Shown: one piece after another, positions 15,059 to 22,990 of the stretch
Numbering within the stretch: position 1 is the stretch's first letter
Layout of the letters: each line of letters begins with the position of its first letter
DNA from: Bacillota bacterium
GTDB taxonomy: Bacteria > Bacillota > Clostridia > Acetivibrionales > JAEZXR01
Assembly (NCBI GenBank): GCA_023419605.1
Contig: JAEZXR010000024.1
Location: 1 to 25,660 of the forward strand
Length of the DNA stretch: 25,660 bases
Reading direction: 5' to 3'
The notes under the pieces: model-generated
Told to the model about the DNA's origin: nothing
What the model saw: only the letters and a program-made list of their open reading frames with translations
Databases searched by the model: none
Position numbers and translations under genes: made by a program

Positions 15059-15108
15059 TAGTGTATATACACTATATTGATAATATAATATCCCCATGTT
15101 CTTGTCAA
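15059..15108 (-). promoter_or_regulatory. Promoter and operator of the second marR gene
   Basis: On the minus strand TTGACA (15108-15103), a 17-nt spacer and TATTAT (15085-15080) are followed by the perfect 16-bp palindrome TAGTGTATATACACTA (15074-15059) over the start site, fitting autorepression. The region from here to rlmH (15109-15193) shows no convincing terminator, so rlmH read-through into marR is possible. Confidence 0.85.
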
Positions 15109-15193
15109 GTCTATTTCTTTTCCTCTATATAAGAGCCATGATGTTATAGCAAGTTATTTTACTGGAATACTCAATAACGCTCCCATGCGAGCC

Positions 15194-15673
15194 TTATTTG
15201 TGGTAGACTTCCCCATTCATAATCTTAAACGCCCGGAATAACTGCTCCAGCAGAATCAATCGGGCCAACTGATGGGGAAAGGTCAGACTGGACATGGAGA
15301 ACCGGTAGTCGGCACTCCTCAAAAGGTTCGCGTCCAATCCTAAAGAGCCCCCGATCACAAAAGTGATATGGGAACTTCCGGTTACAAAAAAGGATTGCAA
15401 TTTAGCTGCGAACCCTTCCGAATCCGGCTTTTCCCCTTTGACATCCAGTATAACCAGCGTAGAGCCGGCCTTCACCCTTTTTAGGATTCTCTCTGCTTCC
15501 TTTTTTTTAATCTGTAGTTCCTGTGCCAGGCTGCTGTTCTCCGGCGCCTGCTCGTCCTCTACTTCCGTAATTTCCAAATCACAAAACCGCGAAAGCCTTT
15601 TACTGTACTCCGCAATTCCGTCTTTAAGATACTTCTCCTTTAATTTTCCAACAGTAACTATACTAACCTTCAT
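15194..15673 (-). CDS. rlmH: 23S rRNA (pseudouridine-1915 N3)-methyltransferase RlmH
   Basis: This is a SPOUT-class methyltransferase that modifies helix 69 of 23S rRNA. The 159-residue protein matches the family from end to end: MKVSIVTVGKLKEKYL at the start, the SAM-binding knot segment ITFVIGGSLGLD (about 103-114), and the C-terminal LTFPHQLARLILLEQLFRA and NGEVYHK. GGAGG lies 6 nt before ATG 15673. It is the last gene of the wal locus, where it also lies in many Bacillota. It is separated from walJ by a 94-nt stem-loop repeat that may reduce read-through. Confidence 0.97.
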   Translation of the reverse strand: MKVSIVTVGKLKEKYLKDGIAEYSKRLSRFCDLEITEVEDEQAPENSSLAQELQIKKKEAERILKRVKAGSTLVILDVKGEKPDSEGFAAKLQSFFVTGSSHITFVIGGSLGLDANLLRSADYRFSMSSLTFPHQLARLILLEQLFRAFKIMNGEVYHK

Positions 15674-15690
15674 TTTTACCTCCGTATTGG

Positions 15691-15784
15691 AAAAGCGTTC
15701 CTAGTTCATAGTTCCTGGTAGCTTCATGAGCGCCTTAGGCTCTCTTTCTTGAACAACAAGGAACTAAGAACCAGCAACGCTTTT
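15691..15784 (-). repeat. Stem-loop repeat, copy 1 (walJ/rlmH gap)
   Basis: The arms (15691-15716 and 15759-15784) form a stem of about 26 pairs with three mismatches, starting AAAAGCGTT / AACGCTTTT. The loop has a small hairpin (GAGCGCC / GGCTCTC, about 15728-15744). On the minus strand the stem ends in TTTT. Two related copies lie at 21074-21177 and 22994-23100. All share the CGTTCC / CAACG ends with a C-C mismatch at the same place, while the outermost pairs differ in a compensating way. Confidence 0.8.
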
Positions 15785-15799
15785 CTCCCTTTTCCACAG

Positions 15800-16591
15800 C
15801 TACAAGCAGATCATCCGACCCGCCCCATGCCGCAGCGCTACCTCCAGTGTTACATCCGTTCCCACATTAATTTTTTTCTCTGTCAGGGCATTTAACACCG
15901 TCTGGTATGCCAGCTCAGGAAAGTTATTTTCCTTGCTCAGATGGCCCAGCAGGAACTGCCTTGTTCCTTTTTCCGCCAGATAGGCGATAACCTTTCCCGC
16001 CATTTCATTGGACAGGTGTCCATGGTCTCCCATGATCCGCTTCTTCAAGTGCCATGGGTAAGGCCCTACCTTCAGCATCTCTACGTCATGGTTGGATTCC
16101 AGCAGCAAAACGTCACTGTCCTCCAATTCCTTCAAAAGCGTTTTGTTCATATGGCCAATATCCGTGGCACTGGTGAGCTTTTTACTGCCGGAAAAAAAAC
16201 TGTATCCCACAGGCTCACTGGCATCATGGGGTATGGAAAAGGGCTTAACGCAAAGGGAACCGATGTTGATCTCTGCCCCTGTAGTAAAGCACAGCTTGTT
16301 TTTGATAGTAACGGGTCCGATTTCACATTCCATGGAAGCCCAGGTCTTTTCATTGGCGAAAATGGGTATATCAAACTTCCGGGAGAGGATACCGATGCCC
16401 CGGGTATGATCACTATGCTCGTGAGTTACTAAAATAGCGCTTATCTCCGCAGGATTTTCCCCTATGGAAGTAAGCGCTTCAATTATTTTCTTTCCGCTTA
16501 GACCTGCATCAATCAGTATTTTAGTCCTCTCATCGCCCACAAAAATACAATTTCCGCTGCTTCCGCTATATAGACTACAGAATTTTATCAT
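15800..16591 (-). CDS. walJ: WalJ (YycJ) metallo-beta-lactamase-fold hydrolase
   Basis: This is a 263-residue metal-dependent hydrolase, the family's usual length. It opens with the typical FCSLYSGSSGN, carries the metal-binding THEHSDH motif (56-62), and continues with the later ligands in IPHDA, TDIGHM, LLESNHD and LLGHLSKENN. YycJ proteins are the standard companions of WalRK and have been linked to DNA repair or coordination of division with cell-wall synthesis; the substrate is not settled. AGGGG lies 7 nt before ATG 16591. It follows murA in the same unit after a 117-nt gap that contains a hairpin. Confidence 0.95.
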   Translation of the reverse strand: MIKFCSLYSGSSGNCIFVGDERTKILIDAGLSGKKIIEALTSIGENPAEISAILVTHEHSDHTRGIGILSRKFDIPIFANEKTWASMECEIGPVTIKNKLCFTTGAEINIGSLCVKPFSIPHDASEPVGYSFFSGSKKLTSATDIGHMNKTLLKELEDSDVLLLESNHDVEMLKVGPYPWHLKKRIMGDHGHLSNEMAGKVIAYLAEKGTRQFLLGHLSKENNFPELAYQTVLNALTEKKINVGTDVTLEVALRHGAGRMICL

Positions 16592-16617
16592 CGGTTTACC
16601 CCTTCATTACCCATTAC

Positions 16618-16668
16618 CAGTTGAGATCATAGGCCTTTGAAATCCTCATGCCTATGATCCGTCAACTG
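16618..16668 (-). other. Hairpin in the murA/walJ gap
   Basis: CAGTTGA plus GATCATAGGC (16618-16634) pairs with GCCTATGATC and TCAACTG (16650-16668), with two unpaired bases between the latter, around a 15-nt loop. No T-tract follows on the minus strand. It lies 27 nt upstream of the walJ start, so it may stabilise or process the transcript. Confidence 0.6.
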
Positions 16669-16708
16669 TTCCTGAAAATCGCGCAGGATTTATTCTGATG
16701 CTTCCCGG

Positions 16709-17971
16709 TTACCCTGCCGCGATTCTTTCCACTTCCGCCCCCAAGCCTTTCAGCTTGGCTTCCAAATCTTCATACCCTCTGTCTATGTAATGTATATTAT
16801 AGATTTCGCTAGGTCCTCTCGCTACGAGAGCCGCTATAATCATCGCTGCCCCGGCTCGCAGGTCAGAGGCTTTTATCGGTGCGCCCGTGAGTTCCTTAAC
16901 CCCTTCAACCACTGCGGTCCTGCCTTCTACTCTGATTCTGGCTCCCATTCGCTTCAGCTCGTCCACGTATTGAAATCGCAGGTCCCAAATCCCTTCGGAA
17001 ATGGTGCTTGTCCCTTCAGCGAGGCACAATAGAACCGTTGCCTGCGGGTGCAGGTCTGTGGGAAAGCCCGGATACGGCAATGTTTTAATATTCGCTTTGG
17101 AAATCCGGTCCCTTCCGGTAACCCGGATACTGTCTTCGAATTCCTCAACTTTTACATTCATTTCAATGAGTTTCGCTGTTAGGGATTCCATATGCTTCGG
17201 AATCACATTTTTCACCAGCACATCTCCGCGGGTCGCAGCAGCCGCAATCATATAGGTTCCCGCCTCAATCTGGTCCGGAATGATGCTGTGAGTAATTCCG
17301 CCATGTAGGGTTTCTACCCCTTTGATTTTTATGACATCAGTCCCTGCACCTTTTATATTGGCTCCCATGGCATTAAGGAAGTTTGCTACATCCACAACAT
17401 GGGGCTCCTTGGCGGCATTTTCAATCACCGTAACCCCTTCTGCCTTAATAGCTGCAAGCATAAGGTTGATGGTGGCTCCTACGCTTACCACATCCAGGTA
17501 GATAGCACAACCCTTAAGCTTGTCCGCCTGAATCTTGACCAGTCCATGCTCGATCTCCACTTTTGCCCCGAGGGCTTCAAATCCTTTAATGTGCTGATCG
17601 ATGGGTCTAAACCCGAAATCACATCCCCCGGGAAACGAAACTTCCGCTTTTTTGAACCTTGTCAGCAGCGCTCCCAGTAAGTAATAGGAAGCTCTCATGC
17701 TTTGGACCATTTCATAGGTCGCAGTATGAGAGTTTACATTCCGTGCATCAATTATCAATGTATTTTTATCTTCATTTTCAACAGTCGCCCCGAGTTGCCG
17801 CAGTATGTCTTTAAGTAACCTAACGTCTTTTATGTCAGGAACATTTTCAATCCTGCAAATTCCATCTACCATCAGTGCAGCCGGAATGACTGCCACAGCA
17901 GCGTTTTTCGCGCCACTTATGTTTACTTCACCCTGTAGTGGCTTTTGCCCGTTTATAACCAGTTTCTCCAA
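16709..17971 (-). CDS. murA: UDP-N-acetylglucosamine 1-carboxyvinyltransferase (MurA)
   Basis: MurA catalyses the first committed step of peptidoglycan synthesis, adding enolpyruvate from PEP to UDP-GlcNAc in the cytoplasm; it is the target of fosfomycin. The active-site loop is FPGGCDFGFRPIDQH with the catalytic Cys at 117, so the protein should be fosfomycin-sensitive at this position. The N-terminal LEKLVINGQKPLQGEV and SGAKNAA (KN catalytic pair) and the late DLRAGAAMIIAAL are also typical. I start at TTG 17971, giving 420 residues, the family length; ATG 18034 would add 21 residues not seen in MurA and leave almost no leader from the promoter at 18046-18054. Its place inside the wal operon links precursor supply to wall sensing. 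Confidence 0.94.
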   Translation of the reverse strand: MEKLVINGQKPLQGEVNISGAKNAAVAVIPAALMVDGICRIENVPDIKDVRLLKDILRQLGATVENEDKNTLIIDARNVNSHTATYEMVQSMRASYYLLGALLTRFKKAEVSFPGGCDFGFRPIDQHIKGFEALGAKVEIEHGLVKIQADKLKGCAIYLDVVSVGATINLMLAAIKAEGVTVIENAAKEPHVVDVANFLNAMGANIKGAGTDVIKIKGVETLHGGITHSIIPDQIEAGTYMIAAAATRGDVLVKNVIPKHMESLTAKLIEMNVKVEEFEDSIRVTGRDRISKANIKTLPYPGFPTDLHPQATVLLCLAEGTSTISEGIWDLRFQYVDELKRMGARIRVEGRTAVVEGVKELTGAPIKASDLRAGAAMIIAALVARGPSEIYNIHYIDRGYEDLEAKLKGLGAEVERIAAG

Positions 17972-18045
17972 ACAAAATACACCATCTTTCCTGTAAGTTG
18001 CTTTTTCCATTTTTATGTTAACAATACTGAACATAATCCCACATT

Positions 18046-18054
18046 ATTATACCA
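18046..18054 (-). promoter_or_regulatory. Possible internal extended -10 promoter for murA
   Basis: On the minus strand TGG-TATAAT (18054-18046) is an extended -10 element in the 85-nt yycI/murA gap; no good -35 lies 17 nt upstream. It would let murA be transcribed separately from the upstream wal genes. Confidence 0.5.
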
Positions 18055-18119
18055 CCTTATTTGGCCAAATTATATAGTTAACAAAAAAAAGTAGAAAAAA
18101 ATTAATTCCCATTTTATGG

Positions 18120-18944
18120 CTACCCTATAATTGCATCAAAGTATTCGAGCTTGCGATCCTTTGTTTTGATACGCCATACCGGAGCTGCATAAAGAGTTTT
18201 CATATCTTTATCCAGTATATCCATATTATATCCGATATCTATGCTCGTAATAACCGTATTGGGCGAATTACCATAACTTGTCAGGAGTATCTTGTAGGCG
18301 GGTATTACCTTCTGGGCATCCCGGCTTATGCCTACAGGCTTCTTTATACTGCAGACCAGTTCTTTTACCCCAAATTCTGTAATAACTGCAGTCATTGTGT
18401 TGCTAAAAATATAGAGTCCCTGGTATTTGTGTACAAATACCAGTTTCATCGATCCGTCGCTTAATTGATCATAGGAGTCCAGGACAAACTCCGCTTCACT
18501 GATTCCGATATCGCTGATGAACTTTCTAATGCGTTTTTCCAGGGATTTTTTTTGGGTAACGTCCCACCTTTCTTGTGGATTGCTATCTCTATAGGTAAAA
18601 GCAGCATTGTTCTCCATGGTAAATTCTTTGTTTTGGTCCGAAATCCGTTGGCCGCTTTTCAGTTCCGACGGCAGTGCAGCTTTGCTGCCCATTAGTTTGG
18701 CCGCTGCTCTTTGCATGTTAAAGTATGCTTCATCATTAATCTCAATCTTACCCATTGCCCCGGTAAAGGAAGGAATTTTGCTCTCCAGGCGAATGTTCTT
18801 GCTTTGCAGGATGCTCTCGGTAATAGCGATGGCTTCTTTGGAATTATTCTGTGACAGTGCATTCAAGCTGATATTCCCCAGCATGAAGATATTAAGAATA
18901 AGAAAAACAATAATTAATATGCTTTTAGCTTTTCCCCAATCCAT
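18120..18944 (-). CDS. yycI: YycI, membrane-anchored regulator of WalK
   Basis: The protein is 274 residues with a single N-terminal membrane helix (about 7-29) after MDWGKAKSI, the hallmark start of YycI, and an extracytoplasmic domain. In Bacillus subtilis YycH and YycI form a complex that restrains WalK, while in Staphylococcus aureus they stimulate it; which applies here is unknown. AAAGGAGAG lies 5-6 nt before ATG 18944. It begins 2 nt after the yycH stop, so the pair is translationally linked. The C-terminus (YAAPVWRIKT...YFDAIIG) matches the family end. Confidence 0.93.
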   Translation of the reverse strand: MDWGKAKSILIIVFLILNIFMLGNISLNALSQNNSKEAIAITESILQSKNIRLESKIPSFTGAMGKIEINDEAYFNMQRAAAKLMGSKAALPSELKSGQRISDQNKEFTMENNAAFTYRDSNPQERWDVTQKKSLEKRIRKFISDIGISEAEFVLDSYDQLSDGSMKLVFVHKYQGLYIFSNTMTAVITEFGVKELVCSIKKPVGISRDAQKVIPAYKILLTSYGNSPNTVITSIDIGYNMDILDKDMKTLYAAPVWRIKTKDRKLEYFDAIIG

Positions 18945-18946
18945 TC

Positions 18947-20425
18947 TTACTCTCCTTTTTTCACCGTCAGTTTTACCGGATACTGTGCATTTATATTAGT
19001 AAATATAAACCACATGGGTTCCACCTTCGCATTCCTTGTATCTTTTTGCACTTCGTAGCCCAAAGTTGCATCTTTTAGATAAAAGTTCTTGTCATCTTTT
19101 AATTCCGGATAATCGATAAAAGTTTTATCCATAAGGTCTACAAAGTTTACTCCGTACTCTTTTTTCTCCTTAGTCAGCTCCAGGTTCCTGAGAATCCACC
19201 AGCAGCTAATAACCTTCCTGTTACTGGCCTCTATGGTTATGGCATTTTTAAAAGTGTTTTGCTCTGCCCCCTGCGCCTGATAGTTGAACATAACAGGCAG
19301 CCCTCCAACTTTATAATCGAAAGTGATGCGGACCCTGTCCTTTTCTCCTTGTATACCGGAAATGTATAAATCTGCATTGGCAGGCAACAGTTTCATTCTG
19401 CCCAGAAATTCCACCGCTGTTTTTACAGCCTGGCTTTCATCCGGCTTTTCAGCTTCTGTCGTATAGGAAAGGTTCTTATATTCCAATAAACCGCCATCAT
19501 AGAGTTTGTATATATTATTCAGGTTCCTTAATGTAGCCGTCCCCGATCCATCCATAGATACATCATAACTATCCTTCTCACTGCCAAGGATGGACTCAAA
19601 TTTCTTTTCAATCTCTGAAGCCTTTTGTCCGCTTTTTATCGTAAAACTCTCCGGTATAGCACAGCTTATACTCTGAATCAGCTCAAATTTGCTGCCATTC
19701 CATATAATCGGTATATCCTTTTGCGTCTGATAGCGCATTGTATTTTTTGTATCCGCAATAACGGTATAGCTTCGAAGGCTATTACTCTCAGTTTGTTTGT
19801 AGAGCTTAGCCACGATTTCATCATACTGGTCCCTTTTTAAATTTTTAGCCAATATCACATATTTCTGTAATTTTGAATTTCCGTCCAGGATATAGACGGA
19901 AAAAGAATTGTTGTTGATATCATCCGGCAACACCAGCATTTTTAATACACCGCTGGCCTCACCGGCCTTAGAAACCTTTGTATTAAGAAAATAGGAGAGC
20001 ACTCCAGGCTTCAAGGGAGTTTTAAACTCATAGAAGATTCCCTTCCTTACGGTCAGATCCTCCCAGTCCTTTACATCCTTATCCGGATCATTGCTGATAA
20101 TATTTTTCGAGTTAAGTATGCACTCCAGATAATACTTTCCTTCGCTCCACAAGCGAGAGTATTCCTCCTGGGTATCGCTATTTTTGGTCAACACCCAATG
20201 AGGCTCATCCATTCCTGCCGAAACCACAAGGCGATACGGTTCGAAGGCGTCGTCTCTGATCTTCTCCATGGGATCTTCAGCTTTAGCATATCCAATTCTG
20301 CCAATAGCCTCTAAAAAATTAAAAGGAAACCTGAGACCTTGATAGTCCCAAAGGATTCCCGCTTGAATCAAACTTAAAAATATTAAGCTGAAAAGTATGT
20401 ATGTTTTAAACTTTTCTTTAAGCAT
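18947..20425 (-). CDS. yycH: YycH, membrane-anchored regulator of WalK
   Basis: The protein is 492 residues: an N-terminal membrane helix (about 9-27) and a large extracytoplasmic part of beta-rich YycH domains. The early LVVSAGMDEPHWVL, the repeated YTVIADTKN / YDVSMDGSG style segments and the C-terminal WRI-like MWFIFTNINAQYPVKL support the family, although sequence is poorly conserved. It partners YycI, whose gene starts 2 nt after its stop. The ribosome site before ATG 20425 is weak (TTGGAA), so translation may be coupled to the upstream secreted-protein gene, which ends 40 nt away. Confidence 0.9.
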   Translation of the reverse strand: MLKEKFKTYILFSLIFLSLIQAGILWDYQGLRFPFNFLEAIGRIGYAKAEDPMEKIRDDAFEPYRLVVSAGMDEPHWVLTKNSDTQEEYSRLWSEGKYYLECILNSKNIISNDPDKDVKDWEDLTVRKGIFYEFKTPLKPGVLSYFLNTKVSKAGEASGVLKMLVLPDDINNNSFSVYILDGNSKLQKYVILAKNLKRDQYDEIVAKLYKQTESNSLRSYTVIADTKNTMRYQTQKDIPIIWNGSKFELIQSISCAIPESFTIKSGQKASEIEKKFESILGSEKDSYDVSMDGSGTATLRNLNNIYKLYDGGLLEYKNLSYTTEAEKPDESQAVKTAVEFLGRMKLLPANADLYISGIQGEKDRVRITFDYKVGGLPVMFNYQAQGAEQNTFKNAITIEASNRKVISCWWILRNLELTKEKKEYGVNFVDLMDKTFIDYPELKDDKNFYLKDATLGYEVQKDTRNAKVEPMWFIFTNINAQYPVKLTVKKGE

Positions 20426-20465
20426 CGGTTATTCCAACCCCAGCAAATTTTCTTTGTCCTCTGAA

Positions 20466-20918
20466 TTAAAAACCATTCGTAAAGATATCTTTAACTTTCA
20501 TGTTCATCAACTTGCTCTTCAGATCTTCCTTAAGAAGAATGATGGTAAACTTCTCAACTTGACGATTTTCCGTGTCGGAATTCTTGTACGCAACAACCTG
20601 TATTTTGTTAGCTCCAGTGTACTTGAGGTTCACTTCTTTCATAAACATGCCGGAACTTCCGATACCCCAGCTTGTCTCTCCTTCCGTGTTGGCATAAGGG
20701 ACATAATACCCCAGATCGTTATCATACACGGAAAGTTCTACGGTAATACCCTCATTGGCCGTATTTCCACAGATTACATAGGATTTTTTAAATGTGGATT
20801 CTTCGTCTCCTTCAGGCCTTGTAATATTAATCAGGTGTGGCCCTGCAGCAAAGCTTGTTACTCCCATAGCTGCTATAAAAGCAATACAAATTAGTGCAGT
20901 AAATAATTTTTTCATCAT
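20466..20918 (-). CDS. Small secreted protein of unknown function in the wal locus
   Basis: The protein is 150 residues with a clear signal peptide: MMKK, a hydrophobic core, and a predicted cut after TSFA (residue 24). The mature part is short and looks beta-rich, with alternating hydrophobic residues (YVICGN...ITVELSVYD, NKIQVVAYKN) as in Ig-like folds; it ends in a charged helical tail (KEDLKSKLMNMKVKD). I do not recognise a named family. It is the first gene after the predicted WalR-box promoter at 21003-21036 and precedes yycH and yycI, whose products also act outside the membrane. A role as an external sensor or a WalR-controlled wall protein is inference from position only. GGGGTG before ATG 20918 is the likely ribosome site. 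Confidence 0.8.
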   Translation of the reverse strand: MMKKLFTALICIAFIAAMGVTSFAAGPHLINITRPEGDEESTFKKSYVICGNTANEGITVELSVYDNDLGYYVPYANTEGETSWGIGSSGMFMKEVNLKYTGANKIQVVAYKNSDTENRQVEKFTIILLKEDLKSKLMNMKVKDIFTNGF

Positions 20919-21002
20919 CGTGGCACCCCAAACCCCAAAATAAGAATTCCCTACCCAATTTACAACGGGTAATAAATATTTTTCTCCTGTTTCTCTAAAA
21001 TA

Positions 21003-21036
21003 ATTATACCATATTTTGTGTTACAATTCCATTACA
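21003..21036 (-). promoter_or_regulatory. Extended -10 promoter with a perfect WalR box, upstream of the secreted protein-yycHI-murA unit
   Basis: On the minus strand TGG-TATAAT (21011-21003) is an extended -10. Upstream, TGTAAT-GGAAT-TGTAAC (21036-21020) matches the WalR consensus TGTWAH-N5-TGTWAH at every position. The box is centred about 32 nt before the expected start site and occupies the place of the poor -35, a position suited to activation or strong modulation. Confidence 0.75.
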
Positions 21037-21072
21037 TGCCATTTAAAATAAAATTACAGGGTGAAGAAATAC

Positions 21073-21177
21073 AAAAAGGCGTTCCTGGCTGCTAGTTACT
21101 GGTTCCTAGGTTTTAAAAGCCTTCTGTTTTCAGCTCTTTTACTAGGAACCGGTAGCCAGAAACCGGCAACGCCTTTA
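21073..21177 (-). terminator. Stem-loop repeat, copy 2: terminator behind walK
   Basis: Left arm 21075-21109 and right arm 21142-21176 form a stem of about 35 pairs with a few mismatches and G-U pairs, opening GGCGTT / AACGCC. On the minus strand it ends in TTTTT (21077-21073). It starts 4 nt after the walK stop and is followed by a new promoter, so it acts as the walRK terminator. It is the longest of the three repeat copies. Confidence 0.88.
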
Positions 21178-21180
21178 TTA

Positions 21181-22974
21181 TCATACTCCCACAGGCAGTT
21201 TTACAACCAACTCCGTGCCTTTGCCCAACTCACTACTTATAGTAAGGGTGCCTCCATGGGCTTCTACAATTTCCTTTGCTATGGCAAGGCCAAGGCCCGT
21301 ACCGCCCATTTCCCTCGAACGTGCTTTATCCACCCGGTAAAACCTCTCAAAGATCCTTGGCAGATCTTCCTTGGGAATCCCGATTCCGCTATCGGAAACC
21401 TTCACATAGACCTCACTGTAAAGCTTACCGATATATACCGTGATTTTGCCGCCTTCCGGAGTATATTTGATAGCGTTGCTCAGGAGGTTGATGATTACCT
21501 GCTCTATTCGGTCAGGGTCTGCACAGATTTCCGGAATTTCTCCGATGACGAAGCTTTCCAGGACGTGCCTTTTCCCCGAAGCTTCCAACTGCATTTTCTC
21601 TACACAGGTGCGCACAAGAGCTGCAAAGTCGACTTTACATATATTCCACTGCATTTGCTGGTTATCCAGCCTGGACAACTGCAGCAAATCCTTTACCAGA
21701 CGGGTCATCCGGTCAGCCTCTGAATTGATAACGTTCAGGAACCGTTCCGTAGTCTCCCGGTCTTCCAGGGCTCCATCCTGCAAGGTTTCCGTGTAGCTCT
21801 TTATAGAAGTCAAGGGTGTTTTCAGTTCATGGGATACATTGGCAACAAACTCTCTCCGCATATTTTCCAGCTTTTGCTGTTCCGTAATATCCTGCAACAC
21901 TGCAATGACCCCTTCAGGCTTTTTATCCTCATCGGTAATGAGAGCAAAGTATACCCGCAGAAACCGCTCATTCGCCCGAAAGCTTTTTTCCTTTACGCTG
22001 GAGGTCTCGAAAATAATAATTTCCTCCATGTCGATCCCCAGGTCATACCTTTCGGAGAACTCATTAAAATCGCAATCCAATTTCGCATGATCCGTCCCCA
22101 GCATTTCTCCCGCTGCCGGGTTGGAGTGAATCATTTCACCCTTCAGATTGAAGGCAACTACACCATCTGTCATGTAATTCAAAATGGTTTCGATCTTGTT
22201 CTTCTCACTGGAAATCTCTGCAAGGGTATTTTTTAGTTCTCTGGCCATATTATTAAAGGTGACGGTCAGTTTTCCGATTTCATCCTCGGACTTCACTTCC
22301 AGCACCTGCTCAAACTCACCTTTTGCTATTTTATTGGCTTTGTGCATGATGTTTACGATGGGTACTGTAATGGTCTTTGACAGCATATACCCGATGATAA
22401 GAGAAGCTACAATGGACAGCATAAGGCTATTGACAATAATTTTGCTAAAATCAGCAAGCGTCTGACGCCAAGCCTCCTGGTCATACCGGAAATACAACAC
22501 CACATAGTCACCGTCTGCGAGAACCATTTTGCTTGCATAATCGAAAAAAACACTGGATTCCGTACGGGTCAATTTTCCCTTGTCTCCACTGTCCACCTTA
22601 TTCGCCAAAACATCCAGCAGATTTTGCGACGAAAGGATCTCATTCTGGTACTGTGCCGGATTTCCATATTTCGCCCCTGTCGCGTATTTGATTTCTCCAT
22701 TTTTCGCTACGATGGCAAAGCTTTTATAATTTTCGTTAATGCCGAAATAATAATAGGGAACTTTGTCCTCTGTAAATTCGGTTTCCAATTGCTCGTAGGT
22801 ATAGCTTCTCCCGTCACCCCATTTAGAAAACCCATTACTCAGGCCCTGCTTGAAGTTTTTATAGTAGATGTTTTCAACCTGACTATTTAAAAAAATCCCC
22901 ACGAACATCATCAAGGAGATGGTAATAGCAATAATAATGATTACCAATCTCCATTGTAGACTTTTTAGAAACAT
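21181..22974 (-). CDS. walK: WalK sensor histidine kinase
   Basis: This is the membrane sensor kinase of the WalRK cell-wall system, 597 residues. TM1 is at 9-29, an extracytoplasmic sensor domain at about 30-176, TM2 at about 177-198, HAMP at about 199-251, PAS at about 262-360, the dimerisation domain with VSHELKTP (His 382 is the phosphorylation site), then the ATPase domain with the N box (INLLSNAIKYTPEG), G1 (SDSGIGI), F box (FERFYRVDKARS) and G2 (GGTGLGLAI). This order is that of WalK/VicK. GAGGG lies 6 nt before ATG 22974. It follows walR after a 130-nt gap filled by a stem-loop with a T-tract, which may lower walK expression relative to walR. Confidence 0.94.
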   Translation of the reverse strand: MFLKSLQWRLVIIIIAITISLMMFVGIFLNSQVENIYYKNFKQGLSNGFSKWGDGRSYTYEQLETEFTEDKVPYYYFGINENYKSFAIVAKNGEIKYATGAKYGNPAQYQNEILSSQNLLDVLANKVDSGDKGKLTRTESSVFFDYASKMVLADGDYVVLYFRYDQEAWRQTLADFSKIIVNSLMLSIVASLIIGYMLSKTITVPIVNIMHKANKIAKGEFEQVLEVKSEDEIGKLTVTFNNMARELKNTLAEISSEKNKIETILNYMTDGVVAFNLKGEMIHSNPAAGEMLGTDHAKLDCDFNEFSERYDLGIDMEEIIIFETSSVKEKSFRANERFLRVYFALITDEDKKPEGVIAVLQDITEQQKLENMRREFVANVSHELKTPLTSIKSYTETLQDGALEDRETTERFLNVINSEADRMTRLVKDLLQLSRLDNQQMQWNICKVDFAALVRTCVEKMQLEASGKRHVLESFVIGEIPEICADPDRIEQVIINLLSNAIKYTPEGGKITVYIGKLYSEVYVKVSDSGIGIPKEDLPRIFERFYRVDKARSREMGGTGLGLAIAKEIVEAHGGTLTISSELGKGTELVVKLPVGV

Positions 22975-22990
22975 ATCGTACCCTCTTTAT

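Noticed and set aside
15109..15193. Terminator behind rlmH
   Set aside because: Only short, mismatched inverted repeats (GCTC-N6-GAGC) without a T-tract are present; not strong enough to report as a feature.
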